DNA from: Alphaproteobacteria bacterium
Lineage (GTDB): Bacteria > Pseudomonadota > Alphaproteobacteria > SHVP01
DNA: 43,408 nt
Direction of reading: 5' to 3'
NCBI GenBank assembly: GCA_016869765.1
Contig: VGES01000029.1
Location: 1 to 43,408, forward strand
Positions within the stretch are counted from its first letter, which is position 1; each line of letters begins with the position of its first letter. Of this stretch, positions 1-7,278 are shown in pieces. The position numbers and the translations under genes are program-made. Below the pieces are notes generated by a model. That model saw only the letters and a list, made by a program, of their open reading frames with translations, was not told the origin of the DNA and did not search any database.

Positions 1-1
1 C

Positions 2-112
2 GATGCCCGAACCCCCGAGGCGACCTGGCGAGGCATCGGTCAACTCCTCGAGGCCTTCTCCCCTCAAGAGTGCGCCAACTACCTCACCAACGCCGGATAT
101 GCTTCAACCTAA
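2..112 (+). CDS. IS630-type transposase, C-terminal end (partial)
   Basis: The open frame enters from the left edge and gives the last 36 residues of a protein ending at a TAA (110-112). The tail carries the pattern EECANYxxNAGY-like (here QECANYLTNAGYAST), which I recognise as the end of IS630-family DDE transposases, just after the last catalytic Glu region. The catalytic residues lie outside the window, so whether the element is intact cannot be judged. No clear inverted terminal repeat was identified downstream; the next feature is a tRNA-like gene on the opposite strand only about 40 bases away. Family assignment rests on this short tail alone. Confidence 0.7.
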   Translation, partial: DARTPEATWRGIGQLLEAFSPQECANYLTNAGYAST

Positions 113-130
113 GAGAATCGCGCTCTAGTC

Positions 131-200
131 TAAAAAAATAGAGCGTGGAGGGTGTGGGGGATAAGGGAGTCGAACCCTTACGCGGCCTAGGCCTCCACGC
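131..200 (-). terminator. Possible terminator hairpin overlapping the tRNA-like gene
   Basis: On the minus strand GCGTGGAGG (200-192, end of anticodon arm and variable arm of the tRNA-like gene) is perfectly complementary to CCTCCACGC (151-143) just downstream of the tRNA 3' end. This is followed by seven T (138-132). The arrangement resembles a long-looped intrinsic terminator that would compete with the cloverleaf. A second small inverted repeat, CGCTCTA (121-127) and TAGAGCG (139-145), flanks the T run. Whether either hairpin acts is inference. Confidence 0.3.
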
Positions 201-239
201 ATTGGCAATGCATTGCGGCTGCCGTTTCGCCAGTCCCCC
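155..239 (-). tRNA. Class II tRNA-like gene with anticodon GCC (Gly-type codon)
   Basis: The minus strand folds as a cloverleaf. Acceptor: five G at 239-235 plus A234 pair with T161 and C160-156; the seventh pair (C233/A162) is mismatched, while T180-A162 can extend the T stem to six pairs. D stem 230-228/217-215 with the GG pair at 223-222. Anticodon stem 213-209/201-197, loop TTGCCAA, anticodon GCC at 206-204. Long variable arm of about 16 nt (196-181) with GGCC..GGCC self-complementarity. T stem 179-175/167-163 with loop TTCGACT. Discriminator A155; the next bases are CAC, so CCA is not encoded. Bacterial class II tRNAs are normally Leu, Ser, Tyr or Sec; GCC reads glycine GGC, so charging identity is unclear. 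It could be a non-canonical tRNA, a degraded Leu/Ser-like tRNA, or a tRNA-like relic next to a transposase. Confidence 0.6.
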
Positions 240-300
240 ACAGCGCACTGCACTATCTCCTATGCAGGGGTTAGGGCGATTTTCGGCCGGGAGCCGCTCC

Positions 301-1263
301 TTATGCGCGACCGTGGGGCTGGGTGAGGTCGATCGACGGTCCTTTGGGAATGATCCCCGAAGGGTTTCGTTCCGACAGCGAGTAGTACCCGCGCTTGTAG
401 GTGTCGAGGTCGACGGTTTCGGCGACTCCGGGCAACTGATAGAGCTCGCGCAGATAAGGCCAGAGGTTCGGGTAGTCCACGATTCGTTTCTTGTTGCACT
501 TGAAGGCGCCGACGTAGGCCACGTCGAAGCGGACGAGGGTCGGGAACAACCGCCAGTCAGCCTCGGTCATCTGGTCACCGCACAGGTAGCGGGTCCGGCC
601 GAGTTGCTCTTCGATCGCATCGAGCGTGGCGAACAACGCGTCGAACGCATGCTCGTAGGCGGTTTGGGTCTTGGCGAAGCCGGCGCGGTAGACGCCGTTG
701 TTGACGGTCTCGTAGATGCGCGCGTTCCAGCGGTCGATGTCTTGCCGCAGCGCCAGCGGATAGAGATCGGGTCCGCCCGCCCAGCGATCGAACGCACCGT
801 TCAGCATGCGGATGATCTCGGAGGATTCGTTGTTGACGATGGTGGCGCCCGCCTTGTCCCACAGCACCGGTACGGTGACACGCCCGGTGTAGTCGGGATG
901 GCCGCGGGTGTAGATCTGATGGAGGTGCTCGCTCGTGAACAACGGGTCGGCGTAGACGCCGTCGCGATCGAAGGTCCAACCCTGGGTGCCCCGCCGCGGC
1001 GCGACACACGAGAGCGATATCACGTCCTCGAGCTTCTTGAGTTTGCGCACGATCATTGTGCGGTGCGCCCAAGGGCAGCCGACCGCAACGTACAGGTGAT
1101 AGCGACCCTTCTCGGCGATGTAACCGCCTTCACCCGATGGCCCCGGGGCCCCGTTGGCGGTGACCCAGGCGCGGCGCGGCGATTCGGCACGGCGATAGTG
1201 CCCGCCCGAGTCGCTCTGGCGACCATCGTCGTCAGTCCACTGTCCCGCCGCCAGCATGCCCAT
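301..1263 (-). CDS. yqjG: Xi-class glutathione S-transferase (glutathionyl-hydroquinone reductase)
   Basis: A 320-residue protein matching the YqjG/ECM4 family, which uses glutathione to reduce glutathionyl-hydroquinones in the cytoplasm. The N-terminal start MGMLAAGQW fits the family's conserved MGxLxxGxW opening, so I use the ATG at 1261-1263 although the frame stays open far upstream. The catalytic cysteine sits in GCPWAHRT (Cys at about residue 63), the Xi-class signature CPWA. The C-terminal helical domain has the family pattern of YLCGDQMTEADWRLFPTLVRFD and ends near residue 320, the usual length. It is divergent from the FAD monooxygenase to its right, with an 87-bp gap that must hold both promoters. 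The tRNA-like gene lies 61 bases downstream on the same strand. Quinone detoxification would suit the neighbouring aromatic-type monooxygenase, but that link is inference. Confidence 0.88.
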   Translation of the reverse strand: MGMLAAGQWTDDDGRQSDSGGHYRRAESPRRAWVTANGAPGPSGEGGYIAEKGRYHLYVAVGCPWAHRTMIVRKLKKLEDVISLSCVAPRRGTQGWTFDRDGVYADPLFTSEHLHQIYTRGHPDYTGRVTVPVLWDKAGATIVNNESSEIIRMLNGAFDRWAGGPDLYPLALRQDIDRWNARIYETVNNGVYRAGFAKTQTAYEHAFDALFATLDAIEEQLGRTRYLCGDQMTEADWRLFPTLVRFDVAYVGAFKCNKKRIVDYPNLWPYLRELYQLPGVAETVDLDTYKRGYYSLSERNPSGIIPKGPSIDLTQPHGRA

Positions 1264-1350
1264 GACTGCCTCCCATCGGACGCCCAAGCGGCGCCGTGAC
1301 GCATAGTCTAAGGCTTGTTCGCGGACCGGGCATCGGTTCCAATCGGGGCC

Positions 1351-2553
1351 ATGGGTAGGAACGACAAAGAACGCATTCTCATCGTCGGCGGCGGTCCGAT
1401 CGGGCTCATCACCGGCTATCAGCTTGCCCGCAAGGGTGTGCCCGTGTTGATCGTCGATCGCTCGACGGAGATCCCGACCGATCTCCGCGCATCGACCTGG
1501 CATCCGCCGACACTCGATATGCTGGAGGAGCTGGGGGTTACGCCGCACATTCTCAAAATGGGGTCGAAGGCGCCGACCTGGCAGTACCGCTATCGCGACA
1601 AGCCCGGTCGCGTCGTGTTCGACCTGAGCGTGCTCGAGGGGGAAACAGGTCACCCTTACCGCGTCCAGTGCGAGCAGTTCCATGTCGTCCGTCACATGGC
1701 CGAACACGTGGCGGCGCTCGACAACGCCGAAGTCCGCTGGGGCACCGAGTTCGTGTCCTTCGAGCAGGGGGCCGATTCGGTGACGACCACCCTCAAGCAA
1801 GGCAACGAGACCTACACGGTGACCTCGCCCTACCTGATCGGCTGCGACGGCGGGCGGTCGCAAATCCGCGAGCAGTTGGGCCTCAACTTCGTCGGCAAGA
1901 CCTACGACTCGGTGACCTTGGTCGCCATCACGGACTTTCGCTTCGAGGATCATTACGAGGGGCTGTCGGGCGTCAACTACATCTGGACGCCGGACTCGAA
2001 TTGCTCATTGCTGCGTGTTCCGGACCGTTGGCGCTCCGGCATCACGCCGCGGCCCGGTCAGACTCCGGAGGAGGCGCTGGCCGACGATTCAATCGAGGCT
2101 CATTTTCAGTCGATTGTGCCGCGGCGCGAGCGCTACAACATCATCGCGCGGGGGATGTATCGCACGCACTTGAGGGTCACGGAGACGTTCAACGTCGGGC
2201 GGGTTCTGCTGGCCGGCGATGCCGCGCATCTGAACAGCCCGAATGGCGGGATGGGCATGAATTCCGGCGTCCACGACTCCTTCAACCTCGTGGACAAGTT
2301 GCTGCGCGTGCTGAAGGGGGCGAGCCCGGCGCTGTTCGACCTCTACACGCGGCAGCGCCGCGGCGTCGCTACCGATTTCGTGCAGAAGATGTCGGACGCC
2401 AACCATTTCCGTATGCGCGAGCGCGATCCCGCGAAGCGCGAGGAAATCATGGAGAGCTTCCGGCGGATCACCGGCGATCGTGCCCGGATGAAAGAGTACC
2501 TGATGAACTCCTCGATGATCACCTCGCTCAAACACGCGGCGGCGGTCAGCTAA
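1351..2553 (+). CDS. FAD-dependent aromatic-ring-type monooxygenase
   Basis: A 400-residue flavoprotein of the FAD_binding_3 / p-hydroxybenzoate hydroxylase group. Near the N-terminus is the dinucleotide fold IVGGGPIGLITGYQLARKG, mid-protein the DG motif IGCDGGRSQIREQLG, and later the GD motif RVLLAGDAAHLNSPNGGMGM that binds the FAD ribityl chain. These three motifs in order define class A flavin monooxygenases, which use NAD(P)H and O2 to hydroxylate a substrate. The start is the ATG at 1351, about ten residues before the Rossmann strand, as is usual. The protein lacks the extra thioredoxin-like C-terminal domain of phenol hydroxylases. An exported amidohydrolase follows 83 bases later on the same strand and may be co-transcribed. 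The substrate cannot be read from the sequence. Confidence 0.85.
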   Translation: MGRNDKERILIVGGGPIGLITGYQLARKGVPVLIVDRSTEIPTDLRASTWHPPTLDMLEELGVTPHILKMGSKAPTWQYRYRDKPGRVVFDLSVLEGETGHPYRVQCEQFHVVRHMAEHVAALDNAEVRWGTEFVSFEQGADSVTTTLKQGNETYTVTSPYLIGCDGGRSQIREQLGLNFVGKTYDSVTLVAITDFRFEDHYEGLSGVNYIWTPDSNCSLLRVPDRWRSGITPRPGQTPEEALADDSIEAHFQSIVPRRERYNIIARGMYRTHLRVTETFNVGRVLLAGDAAHLNSPNGGMGMNSGVHDSFNLVDKLLRVLKGASPALFDLYTRQRRGVATDFVQKMSDANHFRMRERDPAKREEIMESFRRITGDRARMKEYLMNSSMITSLKHAAAVS

Positions 2554-2636
2554 CGGCGCACTTTCCTGTGATCCCGGCGCCCAAGAACGGAAATCCCGGC
2601 CCTTTGGCGTGATAGTCTCATGCCAAGGAGGTCGTC

Positions 2637-4088
2637 ATGACTCTTCCTATCAAGATCGATTCGACGTCGAACGGCGAGTTCACCCCGATGCCGCTGCCGG
2701 CGCCCCTGCGCGCCGCGAACGCCGAGGCCCGGCGACGGGCCGTCGAGCACGCCGGTCGCACCGGCCGTAGCCGACGGGCGTTCCTGTCGAGCCTCGCCGG
2801 AGCCGCGACGGTACTGACCACGCTCAACGAAAGCTTCGCTGCTCAAGGGCTCACGGGCGGAAGCTTCCGGCTCTTGCCCGACGCGGTGCTCGACGATCAG
2901 ATCGCCCAGGCGACGCTCGCGGGCGACGAATTCATCTTCGATATCCAGACCCACCTCGTCGATCCCCAGGGACCGTGGCGTAACAACGCCGGGCGAGGCT
3001 TCATCGAAGCGTTGCGCGGTTGGCCCCAGGGCAAATGCGGCAAGGCGGACGTCGCCGAGTGCTATTCGGGCGATGCCTTCATCAAGGAGGTGTTCCTCGA
3101 TTCCGACACCCAGGTGGCCGTGCTGTCGTTCGTCCCGGCGCCGCCCGAATTCAACCCGCTGTCGCTCGAAGAAGCCGATCGTGTCCGACGCCTGGTCGAT
3201 CGCCTCGAAGGTCATCAGCGGCTGTTCCTGCACGCGATGGTGATGCCGAACCTACCGCCGCTCGCTGTGCAACTCGCCGGCATGGAGCGGGCGGCCGCGC
3301 AATGGCCGATTGCGGCCTGGAAGGTCTACACCCAGTGGGCACCCCGCGGCGGCAAGGGGTGGCGTCTCGATGATCCCCGGGTCGGCATTCCGTTCCTCGA
3401 GAAGGCACGCGCGCTCAAGATTCCCATCGTTTGTATCCACAAGGGATTTCCCTTGGGCGTCGGCGACTATGAGAACTCGACGTGCACCGACGTCGGCGTC
3501 GCCGCCAAATTGTTCCCCGACATCAAATTCCTGATTTATCACTCGGGTTACGACTGGCAGCGCCGCGAGGGGCCCTACAACCCGGGAGACGCCCGGGCCG
3601 GCATCGACAGTCTCGTCAAGTCGCTGCAGGACAACGGCATCGCCCCCAACAGCAACGTCTACGCCGAATTGGGCTCGACTTGGCGGGCCGTGATGCGCGA
3701 TCCGACCCAGGGGGCGCACCTGCTCGGAAAGCTGCTGCGGCATGTCGGCGAGCGCAACGTGCTGTGGGGAACCGACTCGATCTGGTACGGCTCGCCCCAA
3801 GACCAGATCATGGCATTTCGTGCCTTCCAGATCGCCCCGGAGTTGCGTGAGCGCTTCGGTTATCCCGAACTCACGTCCGACCTGAAGCGTCGCGTGTTCG
3901 GGCTCAACGCCGCCGCGGCCTATGGCATCGACGTGCCGGCGCAGCGCAAACGTGCGGCGGCCGATTCGATCGGGCAGGTCAAGGCGGCCTATGCCGCCGA
4001 TCCGCGCCCGACATTCGCCACGTACGGACCACGTACGCCGGCCGAGTTCGCGACTCTCGCGCGGCTGCACGGTGGCTGGCCGGGGTGA
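2637..4088 (+). CDS. Amidohydrolase 2 family protein with Tat-like signal
   Basis: A 483-residue protein preceded by a strong ribosome site (AAGGAGG) seven bases before the ATG. Residues 1-70 form a long leader with the twin-arginine-like motif SRRAFLSS followed by a hydrophobic stretch ending in AAQG, suggesting Tat export. The rest matches PF04909 amidohydrolases, TIM-barrel metal hydrolases or decarboxylases. Visible ligand motifs are IQTHLV near the start of the barrel, CIHKGFP, IYHSGYD and WGTDSIWYG near the end. The first metal motif reads Q-T-H rather than H-x-H, so the metal site is the reduced type seen in part of this family. It may be co-transcribed with the monooxygenase upstream. 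It ends ten bases before the convergent ABC ATPase gene. Substrate unknown. Confidence 0.82.
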   Translation: MTLPIKIDSTSNGEFTPMPLPAPLRAANAEARRRAVEHAGRTGRSRRAFLSSLAGAATVLTTLNESFAAQGLTGGSFRLLPDAVLDDQIAQATLAGDEFIFDIQTHLVDPQGPWRNNAGRGFIEALRGWPQGKCGKADVAECYSGDAFIKEVFLDSDTQVAVLSFVPAPPEFNPLSLEEADRVRRLVDRLEGHQRLFLHAMVMPNLPPLAVQLAGMERAAAQWPIAAWKVYTQWAPRGGKGWRLDDPRVGIPFLEKARALKIPIVCIHKGFPLGVGDYENSTCTDVGVAAKLFPDIKFLIYHSGYDWQRREGPYNPGDARAGIDSLVKSLQDNGIAPNSNVYAELGSTWRAVMRDPTQGAHLLGKLLRHVGERNVLWGTDSIWYGSPQDQIMAFRAFQIAPELRERFGYPELTSDLKRRVFGLNAAAAYGIDVPAQRKRAAADSIGQVKAAYAADPRPTFATYGPRTPAEFATLARLHGGWPG

Positions 4089-4098
4089 AGCCCGCGGA

Positions 4099-5289
4099 CT
4101 AGGGGGAGCGTTTGGCGACGGCGCGCATGATGCGCTCGCGCAGTCCTGGTTCGCGCGCCATCAGTTGGTCGAACGACGTGCGATGGAGCGCCAGGAACCA
4201 GCAATCCGTGACGGTGCGAATCGTCGCGTTTCGTGGCTGATCTTTGATCAGCGCGATCTCGCCGAAGAAATCACCGTCGTGCAGCGTCTCGATGCGCTTG
4301 GCTCCGCCCTCGGCTTCGCGCAACACGTCGACACGCCCGCGTGCGATGACATAGAACTTTTCGCCGGGATCGCCCTGGTGGAATACGTCGCGGCCCTCGG
4401 GCAGCCGCTCCGAGACGAAACGTTCGGCGAGATGGGCAAGCGTGTCGTCGCGGCACTCCGAGAAGAACGATATCGCACGGAGGCCTTCTGCGGTGATCGT
4501 CGCGTCGGCCGAGGTTTCGCTGACGGCGACGCTGCTCACCTTTTGCCAGAGCCGAGCGTAGAGGCCGCCTGCGGCCAGCAAGGCGTCGTGGCGACCCGAT
4601 TCGACGACCCGTCCGCGATCGAACACGACGATGCGATCGAACTCGGCGACCGATGCCAGGCGGTGGGTGACCGAAAACACCGTGCGTCGTCCGGCCAACG
4701 CCGCGATCGACTGATTGACGAGCGCTTCGGACGCCGGATCGAGGGCGGCCGTCGCCTCATCGAGGACGAGGATTGGGGCATCGCGCAGCAAGGCGCGGGC
4801 GATCGCGACGCGTTGGCGTTGGCCGCCCGAAAGGGCGCCACCACCCTCACCGACCGGAGTGTCGTAGCCCTCCGGCAATGCGGTGATCACGTCGTGAACG
4901 GCGGCCGCTCGCGCCGCTGCTTCGACCTCCGACTGGCTTGCCGAGGGGCGAGCGATCACGATGTTTTCTCGAATGGTCCCCTGGAACAGCACGGGCGTTT
5001 GCGGCACCGCCGTCATGATGGCGCGCAAGGATTCATCGCTTGCCCGTGCGATCGGCTGATCGTCGAACAGCACCGCGCCCTGCTGTGGCTCGTAAAGATG
5101 AGTCAGGATGCCCAACGCGGTCGATTTCCCCGACCCCGACGGCCCGACGAAGGCCACCAGTTCTCCGGGCGACACCGTGAATGAGGCGTGATCGATCACC
5201 GCCGGGGCTTGGCTCGCCGGCCGCAAGACGGTCGTGTTCTGCCAGAATTCCGGGCTCGGCAATGCCGTAAACCCGCTCACCTCGCTCAA
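4099..5289 (-). CDS. ABC ATPase plus cyclic-nucleotide-binding domain, N-terminally truncated
   Basis: The frame encodes an exporter-type ABC ATPase followed by a cNMP-binding domain. Walker A is GPSGSGKST, the Q-loop region reads VPQTPVLFQG, the signature is LSGGQRQRVAIARA, Walker B is ILVLDEATAALD and the H-loop SVTHRLAS. From about residue 260 a cNMP-like barrel runs with FHQGDPGEKFYVIARGRV and GDFFGEIALIKDQPRNAT. This is how the second half of a full transporter looks, but the membrane domain is absent: upstream of about 5200 the frame is simply the antisense of a phosphonopyruvate decarboxylase gene, so the first 25-30 residues (MSEVSGFTALPS...) are not family sequence and there is no native start. 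It is a 5'-truncated gene at a rearrangement or assembly junction. Without a membrane partner nearby it is probably not functional here. Confidence 0.75.
   Translation of the reverse strand: MSEVSGFTALPSPEFWQNTTVLRPASQAPAVIDHASFTVSPGELVAFVGPSGSGKSTALGILTHLYEPQQGAVLFDDQPIARASDESLRAIMTAVPQTPVLFQGTIRENIVIARPSASQSEVEAAARAAAVHDVITALPEGYDTPVGEGGGALSGGQRQRVAIARALLRDAPILVLDEATAALDPASEALVNQSIAALAGRRTVFSVTHRLASVAEFDRIVVFDRGRVVESGRHDALLAAGGLYARLWQKVSSVAVSETSADATITAEGLRAISFFSECRDDTLAHLAERFVSERLPEGRDVFHQGDPGEKFYVIARGRVDVLREAEGGAKRIETLHDGDFFGEIALIKDQPRNATIRTVTDCWFLALHRTSFDQLMAREPGLRERIMRAVAKRSP
5190..5236. other. Junction between two truncated genes
   Basis: To the left, minus-strand ABC homology runs up to about PAVIDHASFTV (around 5170-5205). 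To the right, plus-strand phosphonopyruvate decarboxylase homology can be read back from QNSGLGN to ITAGAWLAGRKTVVF, reaching about 5195, just after an in-frame TGA at 5189-5191. Both genes lose their 5' ends at the same point, joined head to head around ATCGATCACC. This is the signature of an inversion or deletion breakpoint or of a chimeric assembly join. Confidence 0.65.
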
Positions 5290-6175
5290 CCACCCGTTCC
5301 GAATCCCGAGCCTCCTGCTGGTGACGTGGCGCGGGCAGCCGGGCCTTCCCGACGAACCGCAACATGCGGTTATGGGCGAGCTTACGCATCAGTTGCTGAC
5401 CACGATCCGACTGCCCCATGCCGATCTCGTGGCTGATGCGGCCGGATTTGCCGGACAGATCGCGACGATCGATGTCGCCCTGGCGCGGGATCCCTTGCCC
5501 TTCGCGTTGGTCGTGGCCCGCGACGCCATCGCCGGTGATGCTCAGACGGTCCCGCCCGATGGTCGCCCACCCCGGGGCGAGGTCGTCGAGCGACGGACGT
5601 CCGCCCGGCCCACCACTCGTCATGCCGTGCTTCGGCGGTTTCTCGATGTGGTTCCCGAGGCCGCCGCGGTGATCGCCACGACCGGAAAGTGCGGCCGAGA
5701 ACTCTTCACGCTCGCGGATCGGCCACAGCACCTCTACCAGGTGGGTTCCATGGGTGGGGCGAGCGCCATGGCGCTCGGCGTCGCGCTCAACACGCTCCGC
5801 CCGGTGGTCGTGCTCGATGGCGACGGCGCCGCGCTGATGAAGCTAGGCAACCTGGCGACCATCGGGCGCTATCGCCCGAGGAACCTCGTCCACATCGTGC
5901 TCGACAACGGCGTCCACGATTCAACCGGCGGACAGGCCACGGCGTCGGCCAATGTCGACTTCGCCGACATCGCGGTCGCATGTGGCTATGCCGCCGCGTT
6001 TCGCTGCAATGATCCCGAGGGCGTCGCCGCGGCGCTCACCGAGGCGTTGCGCCGCCCCGGCCCCAACCTGATTCACATCGCGATCGGACCCGGGTCGCTC
6101 GCCAATCTCGGCCGGCCGACGATCACCCCTGAGGCCGTGGCGCGACGTTTCAGGAGCTTCGTGACGGGCTCGTAA
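5234..6175 (+). CDS. Phosphonopyruvate decarboxylase, N-terminally truncated
   Basis: A thiamine-diphosphate enzyme that would convert phosphonopyruvate to phosphonoacetaldehyde. The family pattern QNSGLGNAVNPLTSLNH is followed by LLVTWRGQPGxxDEPQH and MGELT, then the C-terminal ThDP-binding half with TTGKCGRELF, QVGSMGGASAMALGVAL, the metal motif LDGDGAALMKLGNLATIG and NGVHDSTGGQ. The nominal GTG start at 5234 lies inside the family; matching sequence continues upstream to about 5195 but roughly the first 70-80 residues, including the substrate-binding Glu region, are missing because of the junction with the ABC gene. The last 26 bases overlap the convergent aminoethylphosphonate transaminase gene. 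The truncated protein is unlikely to be active. No phosphoenolpyruvate mutase gene, its usual upstream partner, is in the window. Confidence 0.8.
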   Translation: MFCQNSGLGNAVNPLTSLNHPFRIPSLLLVTWRGQPGLPDEPQHAVMGELTHQLLTTIRLPHADLVADAAGFAGQIATIDVALARDPLPFALVVARDAIAGDAQTVPPDGRPPRGEVVERRTSARPTTRHAVLRRFLDVVPEAAAVIATTGKCGRELFTLADRPQHLYQVGSMGGASAMALGVALNTLRPVVVLDGDGAALMKLGNLATIGRYRPRNLVHIVLDNGVHDSTGGQATASANVDFADIAVACGYAAAFRCNDPEGVAAALTEALRRPGPNLIHIAIGPGSLANLGRPTITPEAVARRFRSFVTGS

Positions 6176-7262
6176 ATATCACCGCGACGGCCGCGAGGAA
6201 GCGCTCGATGTCATCCGGGGTCACTTGCCCGATGCAGCCGACGCGAAAACTCGGGGCCGCGGTGAGTTTGCCCGGATAGATGGCAAAGCCGAGCGCCAAC
6301 AGGCGGGCGTGAAACTCGACAAAGTCGAACGTGGGTGAGGGCCAATGAAATGTGGCGATCACCGGCCCGCTGCGTTCTTCGGCGAGGTAAGGGTGAAAGC
6401 CCAGGCGCTCCATACCCCGGCGCAACGCCGCCATGTTCGCCTGATAACGTCGATGGCGCGCCGCGATCCCACCTTCGGCGTCCAGAAGATCGAGCGCGCG
6501 GTCGAGTGCGGCCACGATATGGGTGGGCGGGGTAAAACGCCACTCGCCGCTGGTCTCGAGGCTGCGCCACTGGTCGTGGAGATCGAGCGCGAGGCTCGGG
6601 GCTCGGCCAGCGGCCTCGCCGATCGCCGAGGGGCGGGCAAGCACGAACGAGAGGCCGGGCAGGCCCTCGAGTCCCTTGTTGGCCGACGCGGCGAGGGCAT
6701 CGATCCGCAGGTCGGATGCGATCGGCACGGCCCCGAAGCTGCTCATGGCATCGACCAACAGACGCCGGCCGTGGCTGGCGACCGTCGCGGCGATCGCCGC
6801 CAGCGGATTGAGGATGCCGCTCGTCGTTTCGAGGTGGACCACGGCGACATGGCTGATCCCGGCCTCCTCGCGCAAGGCCGTTTCGAGGGCGGCGGCGTCG
6901 ACGACTTCGTCTTCGGCCCAGATCATGGTTCGGTGGGCCCGACCGATGCGCCGGCAGATCTCCGCCATACGACGGCCGTAGGCGCCGTTGACCAGGATCA
7001 GGACCTTGCCATCCGCGGGGACGAACGACCCGAGCATCGCTTCGACGGCATAGGTGCCGCTGCCCTGGACGGGAATGCACGTCCTGTCGCTGCCGCCCGC
7101 GAGCTGCACAAGCCGCGCCCGCAAGCGTCGCGTGAGGGCGACGAAATCACCCTCCCGCGAACCCCAGTCCCGATGGGTTGCCGCCCGAACCTCGGGCGCG
7201 GTCGTGAGCGGCCCTGGCGTCAGCAACAGGGGAACGTCGTCGCGCACGTGGACGCTGTTCAT
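6150..7262 (-). CDS. phnW: 2-aminoethylphosphonate--pyruvate transaminase
   Basis: A 370-residue PLP-dependent class V aminotransferase. The N-terminus LLLTPGPLTTAPEVRAA with HRDWGSRE is characteristic of PhnW, which interconverts 2-aminoethylphosphonate plus pyruvate with phosphonoacetaldehyde plus alanine. Other visible elements are PVQGSGTYAVEAM, HLETTSGILNP, LVDAMSSFGAVP and the PLP lysine in ASANKGLEGLPG. The ATG at 7260-7262 places the conserved TPGP segment at about residue 14, as expected, although the frame is open further upstream. It faces and overlaps the phosphonopyruvate decarboxylase gene by 26 bases, so the two pathway enzymes are convergent, not co-transcribed. An APH-type kinase gene lies 16 bases upstream on the same strand and probably shares its transcript. 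Either synthesis or breakdown of aminoethylphosphonate is possible. Confidence 0.88.
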   Translation of the reverse strand: MNSVHVRDDVPLLLTPGPLTTAPEVRAATHRDWGSREGDFVALTRRLRARLVQLAGGSDRTCIPVQGSGTYAVEAMLGSFVPADGKVLILVNGAYGRRMAEICRRIGRAHRTMIWAEDEVVDAAALETALREEAGISHVAVVHLETTSGILNPLAAIAATVASHGRRLLVDAMSSFGAVPIASDLRIDALAASANKGLEGLPGLSFVLARPSAIGEAAGRAPSLALDLHDQWRSLETSGEWRFTPPTHIVAALDRALDLLDAEGGIAARHRRYQANMAALRRGMERLGFHPYLAEERSGPVIATFHWPSPTFDFVEFHARLLALGFAIYPGKLTAAPSFRVGCIGQVTPDDIERFLAAVAVIFTSPSRSS

Positions 7263-7278
7263 TCTATTTCGCTCTGCG

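Noticed and set aside
1-112. A full IS element at the left edge
   Set aside because: Only the transposase tail is in the window and no terminal repeat pair can be confirmed.
155-239. tmRNA acceptor piece as explanation of the tRNA-like fold
   Set aside because: A D stem and a full anticodon arm are present and there is no tag reading frame, so a tRNA-type fold fits better.
145-1299. Long plus-strand frame of 384 codons over the Xi-class GST
   Set aside because: It lies opposite a gene with clear motifs and its translation has no recognisable domain; it is a GC-rich antisense shadow.
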